A stretch of 64,000 nt of DNA. It comes from Chinchilla lanigera. Its lineage: Eukaryota; Chordata; Mammalia; Rodentia; Chinchillidae. A model generated the notes under the pieces. It was not told where the DNA came from, ran no database searches, and saw nothing but the letters and a program-made list of their open reading frames with translations. The translations under genes were made by a program, and so were the position numbers. This document shows, piece by piece, positions 55,154 to 64,000 of this stretch. The stretch lies in the NCBI RefSeq assembly GCF_000276665.1, contig NW_004955466.1:12552270-12616269 (forward strand), in the 5' to 3' direction. How positions within the stretch are numbered: the first letter of the stretch is position 1; the number at the start of each line of letters is the position of its first letter.

Positions 55154-55167
55154 AACCATTATACAGT

Positions 55168-56367
55168 AAGCCTCTGAATAGCAAGTTTATTATTTCATTT
55201 TTCATACTTCAGTATAGCAAAAGTTTCCTTGTGTCATCTTTGATATTTTCTTTATGTTTCAATTCTGTTAATTCTGAAATTACCCTATCTTTTAACATTG
55301 TGCAAGTGCATATCTTCCTCTTGAGAGGCAAAAATTTTTATATGATCTGAAGAGAAATCAGAGTATTCATATCCTTTTTAGTTGCTCTTGTTCATATGCT
55401 CCTCTTACTATCTTTCATTTTTTAGCATTATGTTGAAAAATATTTTTATCAGAAGTTCCTTGTGGTTTAAAAGACAAGGAAAGGTCTAGAGAGTAGCAAG
55501 GATTTTTCATTATTGTACTCAGATGTTAGCTTATTGCTTTTTGAGCAAAGAACTAAAGGTTGCTCCAAAAACTTTATTTGTACAGTTTCCTCCTCTCCTT
55601 TCTCTCATCCCCATATTGGTGGAGTAACAGGCCTTAATCTCAACTGGCTGGAGAAGAGTCAATGGCTCATGGACTCCCTCAATCCTGTGAGAAGAATGTG
55701 GAAGAGCATTATTATAAAGATTTTTACAGAGGCAAATTTCAATGCTCTGGAAATAGCACTCACATTTGTTTCTGCCTATCAACTAAGGTTCTCCAGCTGA
55801 GTCAGGTTACCCCTGCTGTTTTCTGCAGTCACTAATTTTCACATTTTTTTAATGCCTTTATTACCTACTAGAATCCTATTGCTTTGCACTGTAACTATAT
55901 TTATTTGGCTTTCTTGTCTTGAATATGTGATCCATGTGTGACCCATGAAGCTTGGTCACAATTGTGTACCTACTGCTCAGAACTCCGCACACGTTTGTTG
56001 AACAAATGCCTGGTACATTTTACTTGGACAACGAAGGAATTTTTGCAGGGTAGGTGACAGTTTTGGTAAGCAGAATTTCTCATGTAAAATCTTGAGCCTG
56101 CTACTGGCTCCTGGGAAACCAACTCAATGACTGGCATCTTGCCACATTTTGCAATCCTCTGGAATTACATTTTGAGAACACAACCTTCCCTTTGTGACAG
56201 GCAAGTAATTAACTCATGACTGACTGAATAACATTTATGCAGATATTTTTATTTTTAAAAAATAATAAGAATATTTTAAATTTCAAAATATTTCTGATAT
56301 CCATGATGCATTTCTGTTAGTTGATAAAGCTCTTCTTCCTATTTATTTCTGTTGATGAATTAGGATA
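55168..56367. other. unique sequence between two L1 fragments
   Basis: About 1.2 kb of AT-rich non-L1 DNA. It continues the unique sequence interrupted at 52284. Two opposing 83- and 95-codon frames at 55513-55800 lack recognisable homology. Confidence 0.55.
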
Positions 56368-58110
56368 TACACAAGAAACACATTTAACACAAAAAGAAAT
56401 TCATAGACTAAAAGTCAAATGATGAAAAACAATGCTCCATGTGACAGGAACCCAGAAAAAAGCAGGGATAGCTATTTTATTTGCAGACAATGTGAACTCC
56501 AAGTCAAGACTGATCAAAAGAGACAGAGGTCACTACATACATCTTAAGGGAAAACTCCAAGAGAAGATAACAATCAAATATATATGTGCCAAATATTGAG
56601 CACCCATCTATACAAAACAAATGTTAATGGGCATAAAAAATCAAATAAGCACTAACACAATAGCAGTGGGTGACCTTAATACCCCATTTCAAAAAGAGAC
56701 AGATCAACTGGACAAAAAATATCAACAAAGAAATATCAGAACTAAACCAAACCTGTGAACTAATGGACTTAGTAGATTTCTATAGAGTGTACTACCCCAC
56801 AACATCAGAATACACATTTTTCTCAGCTGCACATAGGTCATGCTCTAATATAGACCATATACTAGCCCATAGAATATGCTTAAGTAAATGCAGAGGAATT
56901 GAAATTGCCCCCTGCATGTTATCTGACTGTAGTGCAATGAAAATGGAAGAAACCACAAATATTACATAAACACATGGAAATTAGCAACCAAAGGGTCAGA
57001 GAGGAAATTAAAGAAGAAAATAAATAGGATTTACAATTAAATGATAATGCCAGTACAACATACCAGAACTTATGAGGTACAATGAAAGCAGTCTTAAGAA
57101 GGAAATGTATAGCAGTGAATTCTCAAATCAGGAAGACAAAATGAGCACAAATAAATAACTTAATATTGAATCTCAAAATTCTAGCAAAAGAAGAACAAAT
57201 CAAACCCAAAGCTCATACGAGGAAGGAAATTTTAAAGAGAATAGCAGAATGCTATTAATGCAACTGAGATTAAGAAAACAATGCAAAGAATAATGAATTG
57301 AAGAGTTGGTTCTTTGAAAGATTAAATAAAATGTATAAGCACTTAGTCAACTTAGTCAAAAAGAAGAAATAAAAGACTCAAATATATGCAATTAGGAATG
57401 AAAAGTGTAAAATCACAATGGACCCTGTGGGAAGTCTGGAAGACTATACCTACTTAGAGAATCTGTACTCTGATAACATGGAACATGCAGAGGAAATACA
57501 CAGATTCCTAGATACATAAGAATTGCCAAAACTAAATCAAGAAGATGTAAAAATTCTAAATAATCCAATATCATATAAAATTGAATACTAGTAGTATCAA
57601 TAAATTTCAATAAAATTGAATAATTTTAATAAAATTGAATAAAATTGAAATAAAATTGAAATTATAATTAAAAACTTACCAACAAAGAAAAGCCCAGGTC
57701 TTGATGGATTCACAGCTGAATTCTACAAGAAATTTAGAGAATATCTTATGCCACTAATGCTGAAACTCTTTAATGAAATTGAAAGGGAAGCAATACCTCC
57801 AAATTCATTCCTGGAAGCAAGTATTAACCTGATACTAAAACCAGAGAAGGACTCAACCAAAAGGAGAACCCTAGGCCAATCTCCCTAATGAACATAGATG
57901 CAAAAATGCTCCATGAGATACTGGCAAACAAAATGCAGCAAATCATCAAGAATATACACCGTGGCCAAGTAGGATTCATCCCAGGGAGGCAGGGATGGTT
58001 CAACATATGCAAATCAATACATATGATACACCATATCAACAGAATCAAAAAGAAAAAATCACATGATCATCTCAATAGTTATAGAAAAAGTATTTGACAA
58101 AGTCCAAAAA
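56368..58110 (+). pseudogene. L1 ORF2 remnant, endonuclease and partial reverse transcriptase
   Basis: The frame at 56670-56969 includes 'SEYTFFSAAHRSCSNIDHIL' and 'SDCSAMKME', the end of the endonuclease domain. The second motif normally reads SDHSA, so the catalytic His is replaced by Cys. The frame at 57888-58097 gives '[20 protein letters not shown]' and '[18 protein letters not shown]', the early reverse transcriptase motifs. An AT-rich slippage tract at 57595-57665 and many stops disrupt it. The catalytic YADD segment is deleted. Confidence 0.88.
57595..57668. repeat. imperfect AATAAAATTG tandem repeat
   Basis: Several copies of a ~10-11 bp AT-rich unit inside L1 ORF2, probably from replication slippage. 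Confidence 0.85.
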
Positions 58111-58735
58111 ACTAGGATTAGAGGTCCCATTTGACCCAGCTATTCCCTTTCTTGGTATATTCCCGGTAGAGTGAAAAGTATCATATCACAGCAATACATG
58201 TGCACCCATATTTATAGCAGCACAGTTTGTAAGAGAAAATCTTGGAAATAACCCAAATGCCCACCAGCTGAAGAATGGATAAAAATGATGTGGTTTTTAT
58301 ATACAATGGGATACTACTCAACCATAAATAAGGGTAGGCTTGAGACATTTTTAGGTAAATGGATGTGCCTTGAGAACAAACCCATAAGCGAAACAAATGG
58401 GACACATATGTGCAAGCACTGTATTATCTCCCTGGTATGAGAAACTGAAAGAGTACATAAGGACCAAAATTGATAATAGATATTGTGAAATGGGAAGAAA
58501 TTGTTCAAAAGGAAAGAGGATCTGGGTGGGGAGGAAGGAAGGAAAAAGAAAAAATGATAAGAGAAGGATAAAATGACAATAAACTTTGTAAATAAGGAAG
58601 AGAAGGGGGGTTGAAGGGAGGGAAGGGGACTAGGATAAAAAGAGCATTCAAGATCCACCATGTACAGGTACAAATTCCCTATGATGAATATGATCATTAT
58701 GTATATTTAAATTGTACCAATAAACTTAATGAAGA

Positions 58736-59640
58736 CAAAGTTGAACAAAAATGTTGAAAGCAGTCGTCATGTTTCCTTTTAGACAAATGTTTAAACTGAG
58801 TACACTAAACTTGCTGGAATTACTTCATGATCTTATCTCCCACCCACAATGATATATTATTATAAAACTAGATTCCTTGTTATGATTGTGATTAAAATGA
58901 AACATCAAATTTGTTCATAAAAATATATGGTGAATGTTTAGATTAAAGATAATTATTATAATAAAAAACACATTGCGCATCTCCCTCAAAATACTCTTTC
59001 TTAATTCCAACATACTTATCTCATTATTCTTGTTACTTTCTAAAGCAGTTCTGGAAGCTCCCTTTTGTGAGTGTCTTTACAAGGTGTGATTTAAGAAAAT
59101 ACAGTGAATGCTGCTTCTGAGTATTATCCAACAGAAGGGTAGTGTCCTAAAAACATTAATGTGTCCTCATCTACCTTATTTACTGGATCTGATATTAGGT
59201 GATTTCTGGCTCTTCCCCAAAGTTAAAATGATCATGAAAGGTAAAGTTCTAAATTGATCCAAGACATTACAGCAGCTATAATAGAGCAAATAAAGACACT
59301 GACAAAACAAGATTTCCAGAGCTGCTTCAGAAAGTGGCAAAAATTATTAGAAAAATGTGTTCAAAATGAGGGGGAGTATTTTGAGGGGGATTAACAGTAA
59401 TGTGCCTTTTATTGTAGCAAAATTTTCAAAATATATTCACCACATTAAAAGCAAAACACAGTGTAATGAACTTTGTAACAGAAGTAGGTAAATAAACACA
59501 TAAGCCAAGGAAGTCTACCCAGCTGTTGATTTTTTCAGTTGTTTTTAAAAATAAATCTTTTGTTGAATTTGTATTATGTGCCAAACATTGAAATACTTTA
59601 TATACACTGTGTTTCTCTACAGCTGAATATTCTCATTTAT
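58736..59640. other. unique AT-rich sequence, no gene seen
   Basis: Repeat-free AT-rich DNA without long frames. A worn MIR-like fragment may lie at 59565-59650 ('gtattatgtgccaaacattg'). Confidence 0.45.
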
Positions 59641-60560
59641 TCCATGGCCAATAAGCTGAGTGGGGGTAAGGAGTGGGAGCATCACTTCTGAGCGTCATTT
59701 TTACTGGCACCTTTGTTCTTGCCATTTATCATGCACTAAGACATACAAGTTGGCTAGAATTAGAACTATACTTGATGCAATTCATTTTCCCTGACCCAGA
59801 TGAAGAGGGATGTCTAATTACAATAGACTTCTGAGCTAATTACTTAGTGGCAAGCTGTGATTCCAAAACCACAAAAGAAGAAGGCAGGAGAAATCCTAAT
59901 AAAAGTATGCTTCAGCATGACCTCAGGTCATATGGTGCAAACATTTACACGTCTTTGGGTTTTGCTTTGCAAACCAAGTTCTGTGCTATAATCAGAAATA
60001 TGTGGCACAGTTTGAACAAAGGAAATATGTACCCAACAAAGCAGAGAGGCTGAGCTGTCAAGCAGACAAACCCGAAAAATATGTAGTCACTTACCAGGCA
60101 GAACATAACCACATGTGTTTCCAATGTAGAAAGCGGTGACATTTACACATGAAGTTACTTTTCCTGTCAATGCAGAGATAATAACATGCAAATTGTAGCC
60201 TTTCGGTGGAGGAATGCATTGTCTTGATTTTTTTTGTAGTTATTAAAACTGAACAACCATCAAACCCCTGATAAAATCCTTTACATTTCAAATGTATCAT
60301 TTTGACAACTATCCAAAGTCCAGATCCTGGGGATTCTGAAAGCATTTTTTCCCCAAATCTCCAATGGCCACTCTCCTTTCCTGGGATTCCTTTTCCTCAG
60401 CAGCTTGCTGTTGTTCAGGGGACAATATATTCCGTTTATTATCCACACCCTTCAAGATTTCACAAGGCTGGAAGCACATTTACAACCCCAAAGTCAGGTT
60501 TGTAATTTGTTAGGTAGAAATCGAGCTCTTGAGACAAAGCAACATCGAGGTCTTCCTCTT
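59641..60560. other. repeat-free block, conserved non-coding candidate
   Basis: No transposon is recognised. It carries a 15-bp nuclear-receptor-type palindrome (59917-59931), a perfect POU octamer 'atgcaaat' (60186-60193), an 'aacaaagg' SOX/TCF-like site near 60015 and 'taattac' homeodomain-like cores near 59815-59842. Frames are short. A regulatory role is a guess from texture. Confidence 0.38.
59917..59931. promoter_or_regulatory. everted nuclear-receptor half-site palindrome
   Basis: 'atgacctcaggtcat' is a perfect palindrome around a central C and consists of TGACCT, one base, AGGTCA. This is an everted pair of nuclear-receptor half sites. The same core also resembles AP-2-type sites. 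Binding is untested. Confidence 0.45.
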
Positions 60561-62821
60561 CTCAGGTAAGCACAACACAAAACTCTGAGCAAATCTGGCA
60601 GAGGATGGAGCCTAGGATTGATTAGAAATCAGTCCTGATTAGCTTTCCATCTTCACTTTTCTCATCGCCCTGGGTTTTTCCATTTCTAATGCCTCTACTT
60701 TTGCTTCCCTGCTCTGCCTAGCTCCTGCAGTCCCACAGGCGTCAGTTAAAACTCAATCTAGAGCAGACACTCCTCGTGGGCCTCCTCCTAGGCTACAGGA
60801 TCACCTGTCCCTCTGTGCCATTCTTGGAAGGTGCTCACGAAGCCCGGCAGCAAATACTCCAGGTGAGGAGGAACTTACAAGTGCGGTTCCTAATTGGAAC
60901 ATTTTGTTTGCAGGGCCTTCCTTGTATTCTCCCAAATGTGCCCCATCTCAAAATCCCTTTAAAATGGAACCATATGCTAAGACGTGAATTCCCCTTATAC
61001 ACAACAGCAAGTCCTCCTAATACTGCAAACTAGCTCTTGTGTCTTTTCCATTTTTTTTTTGTCTTATTTGCCTCTCCGTTTCCCCAGGCTTGTCATGGCC
61101 CACCTACTCTACCTCTATGTTACCGGACTTTTTGAGGGCCTTGCTGTGTTGCCAGGCTGTTTGGTCTCTGGCTTTCCTTCAGCTTGGCATGGTGCATCTC
61201 CTCATATTGTTTCTGTGTCTTGGGATGACTTTTAATTCAGAGGCACACTGAGGTTCCAGCCCTTCCACCTCTAAGCTGAGCAACCCACAGTGAGCTACTC
61301 TCAGTACCCAAAGTATGGCTTGCTGTTGTCTCCACCCCCTCCTTTTATACAGCCATCCAGACCATCACGTTTCCTTTACAACCTTGAAGCCACTGGTCAC
61401 TGCGTCCTGTACATCTTTATGCAGGTCCATAAAAGTGCTGAACAAGACTGAATAGGCACAGCGGGCTCCAGCACCGCTGTTTCCTAAAGGAGTGAGGGGC
61501 GAGGCGGTGGTTTTGTGTGTCTCTGCAGCCTCATCTGTGAGTAGGGGGGATGATAGCACCGGCCCTGTAACAGAAGAAAGTGTGGTGCTTTTCCTCACTA
61601 ACCATAAGGTGTTCAGCGGATACTTCTATAGCAAAAGACAGGGTAAGAAAAGAAAAGCATAACAAATGTACTTCATCAAAGTTTTATGTAATGAGGGAGC
61701 CTTCGGCAGTGAGAGGAAGAAGTTAAAAACAACTTGCTCTGTGGCCCTTCCTGTCTTTTTCTTTCATAGCCCAGAGCAGCCAGGAGCCCTTCTGTGCGGT
61801 TCTGCATCCAGAGCTCCACACTCTCTAGGTGGCTGGGGACATTCATGAGTTGATAAAGACATCAGTGCCCAGCACATCAGAAATACTCGGAAAGCGTTGA
61901 CTGTAGTCACTGCTGCAAAGGCCTGAGTGCATCTCACACTTGAAGGTTTCTACTCTCTGCTTGCTATCTGGGCAAATTAGTTCTGGAGGGCTGAGGCATT
62001 TTATAAGCTAGATCTTTAAGCAGCTCACAGCTGGGGTAAACCTCAGATGAGAAGAACAACTAAAGATAACTTTTAATCTCAATAGAGATGATTTTTATTA
62101 CCAACGAGGGGGTTGTTACTACAATGACAGTTGCTGACAGTCTAAATCTACACAAGAATGGAGGAAGGTGAGAATTATATATAGCTCTCTATTTTTAAAA
62201 ATTTACATTTCTCAAATTTTCTATAAAGAGCATATGCTCATTTTATAATTAATAAAAGAGTTGTTTTAAAAATAAAAGAAATAAAATGTAGCTCTTGCTA
62301 TCTTCTCCAACCCACAACCTCTGCAATGGTTTGAGCCTTTGTTGTCTACCGGCTTTTGTTCTTCACTGGTTTAACGGGATTCATTATTCAAAATTATGTA
62401 CAAACAAATGCCACTGACTTACATAGGTGGAGGTTACGGGGATGGAGCGTGACTGTCTTTGATGTGATTTGGAACTGCAGATTGCTTCACTGAGAGCCCT
62501 GGTTGTTCGGGTAATAAACTTAGAAGTACTTATGAAGCCAGTTTCCAAATCAAGGTCATATTTTCACCCTCATTCCTGGCATCATTTTTCCAAAAATCAA
62601 GGGATGATCGTGGACAAGCGTGTTAGGCAGGATGATGCCCTGAGGTGGCAGTGCCTGGAGCCCAGAGTTCATGCACATATTATCTGACACAGTGACAAGA
62701 CTTTGCAATGTGATCACAATCAGGGGCTTTGATCACAATCATCCTGGGTTATTCAGGTTGGCCCAGTCAAATGCAAATGAAGCAGAGAACACTTCTCAGT
62801 GGCAAAGAACCAGAAGGCAGT
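60561..62821. other. unique sequence, no gene seen
   Basis: Mixed composition. Frames of 83-85 codons at 60776-61251 (plus) and 77 codons at 61365-61598 (minus) have no recognisable domains. A MIR-like scrap ('cctcatctgtgagtaggggg', 'gatgatagcaccggccctg') lies near 61530-61570. No CpG island is present. Confidence 0.42.
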
Positions 62822-62985
62822 CAGGCATGGCGGCACCTGCTTGTAATCCCAGTTCTCCAGGAGGCTGAGGCAGGAGGATTGCAAGTGAGCCCATGCTGGG
62901 CCACTTAATGACTTAGTGGGACACTGTGTACAAATAAATAAAAATGGCTGGGGATGTAGCTCTGAGTAAAGGCCCTAGAACCACA
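62822..62985 (+). mobile_element. B1-ID composite SINE, plus strand
   Basis: B1 half: 'caggcatggcggcacctgct', 'tgtaatcccagttctccagg', 'aggctgaggcaggaggattg'. A linker with 'aaataaataaaaatgg' follows, then an ID start 'ggctggggatgtagctctga' that soon becomes unrecognisable. Confidence 0.85.
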
Positions 62986-63059
62986 GAGAGGGCAGTGTGA
63001 GAAGGATTCTACCATTGCTGATTTTGAAGGGAGGGTAACTTGCTGATGATTCACATTTT

Positions 63060-63168
63060 GTGTGGGAGACCTGTGTCCCACTTGTGACCAACAGGATGTA
63101 GATACAGGTGCCTCGTGTAGGCTGCTGAGTCTGTGGTAATTTGTGTCAGCAGCAATGGAAACTAATAC
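63060..63168 (+). mobile_element. MLT1-type LTR 3' end, plus strand
   Basis: 'gctgctgagtctgtggtaat' and 'gcagcaatggaaactaatac' match the MLT1 LTR terminus ('agtctgtggtattttgttat', 'agactaatacag'). The upstream part is unclear. Confidence 0.5.
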
Positions 63169-63536
63169 CGTAAGTAAGCATTGCAAAAGCCCGATGTTGT
63201 GCTTACATAGTTTTTCAATATGATGAGACTTAAGGACCTGGGGCTTGCAGTTATTTCTAAAGCTCATCTTTTTATTGACACTAACATCAGAACTGGAGAG
63301 CCATAAGTCTGAGGCTCATTGACTGTATTACAAAAGGCAGCTGAAAAACAGGGCTTATCAGTGGAAGTCTTGGGCAAGATGACCAAGAGGGGCCAACACA
63401 AATATTAGCAAGAAATGCAGAGGAAATGAGTCCACAGTGGCAAAGCGAAATTCAGTGTAAGGTTTTGAAAACACTGTTACCGCAATCTGTCTATTCTCAC
63501 CCATCCATACAGTGGGTTATGCCGTAGGAATATACT
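63169..63536. other. unique sequence, no gene seen
   Basis: No repeat or coding signal is recognised. The long minus frame 62905-63267 runs across SINE and LTR boundaries and is therefore a chance frame. Confidence 0.45.
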
Positions 63537-63580
63537 TGTGTGTGTGCGCACGCATGTGTGTGTGTGTGTGTGTGTGTGTA
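63537..63580. repeat. (TG)n microsatellite, interrupted
   Basis: TG units interrupted by 'cgcacgcatg', then a pure run of about ten TG units. Confidence 0.92.
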
Positions 63581-64000
63581 TGATGCAAGGCATTTTCAGT
63601 AAAACCATCACATTAGTCAAATTTATTATTAGAAAGGTGAAGATTTCCTGATCTATTTTTCAGGCTAAATAGAGCTGAGAATGTTTCTTCATAGAAGAAA
63701 TTCCATAATTAGATCACCTAGAAGCTGTGACTTCACAACAACATGGCCCGGAAAGACGAAAGAAAGGGTGTGAATGAAAAAGGAGGGGGATGGCATGGAA
63801 AATGAAGCCGTCAAACTCTATGAAATGTTACTTAGCTAGGAGAAGGCTGTGCTAGTAAACCACTGAGGTCGCAGACATCTTAGTCACCTCTGATAACGGC
63901 AACAGCACACGGCTTGGGAAGAATCAAACATCAAAGGAGGGGGAACTTACTTGTGGCTTGCAAGCACAATCTCTGAGATTTAGGACTTTTGGGGAAATTT
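63581..64000. other. unique sequence at window edge
   Basis: Repeat-free DNA of even composition, without a long frame. It may continue beyond the window. Nothing identifies a gene. Confidence 0.45.

Larger units (their letters stand above)
56368..58735 (+). mobile_element. L1, 5' truncated, with internal reverse-transcriptase deletion
   Basis: Starts in ORF2 at 'acaagaaacacatttaacac', a segment also present at 54918-55153. It proceeds through endonuclease and the first part of the reverse transcriptase, then jumps at about 58110 from 'gtatttgacaaagtccaaaa' to 'gaggtcccatttgacccagc', which lies near the end of ORF2. The 3' UTR runs to 'gtaccaataaacttaatgaa'. Its 3' end matches the fragment at 30985-31158. 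No clean target duplication was found. Confidence 0.85.

Noticed and set aside
1..64000. A new multi-gene system, operon or defence island
   Set aside because: The DNA is mammalian and repeat-rich. No set of linked host genes is present.

Overview
The window is nuclear DNA from a mammal, almost certainly a rodent. It carries 7SL-derived B1 elements, tRNA-Ala-derived ID elements, B1-ID composites, L1 LINEs in several age classes, MaLR and other LTRs, and old mammalian MIR, L2, MER2 and Tigger copies. The ID copies have a lineage-specific form that ends in GGTACC-like sequence before the A-rich tail, and B1-ID composites are also present. This points to the squirrel/beaver/dormouse side of rodents rather than mouse or rat, and a beaver-like genome is my best guess at low confidence. 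I cannot name the chromosome or nearest gene.

I find no convincing host protein-coding exon, RNA gene or CpG-island promoter. Nearly all open frames are short chance frames or lie inside repeats. The window reads as intergenic sequence or the inside of a large intron. The only frames with recognisable protein homology are broken L1 ORF1 and ORF2 copies.

Layout. From 1 to 20 kb there is mostly unique, AT-rich DNA with scattered MIR, L2, a MaLR LTR with a perfect 5-bp target duplication (1469-1870), a Tigger element interrupted by a B1-ID (6218-6952), a Tigger-like element, a MER2, and MLT1 LTRs. From 20 to 32 kb come several ID copies, a second MaLR LTR, a short L1 3' end with a 24-A tail, a full B1, an ERV-type LTR, and a perfect 59-bp direct repeat. 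From 32 to 42 kb there is an LTR-rich cluster: three copies of one LTR family, a MaLR LTR with internal sequence, and an L2 split by two LTRs. From 42 to 44.8 kb the sequence is unique and looks like conserved non-coding DNA. From 44.8 to 58.7 kb there is an L1-dominated block: two L1s on the minus strand, then two on the plus strand. The first plus-strand L1 is 3'-truncated and flanked by a 14-bp direct repeat. From 58.7 to 64 kb the DNA is mostly unique again, with a B1-ID and a TG microsatellite.

The most useful leads are structural and regulatory: the 3'-truncated L1, a 3'-end segment shared by three L1-associated sites, the exact 59-bp repeat, an LTR family with an internal duplication, and several repeat-free blocks with clustered transcription-factor-like motifs. 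Nothing here supports a new multi-gene system. Repeat calls come from reading the sequence against remembered consensus sequences, so subfamily names are provisional and boundaries without a stated target duplication are approximate.
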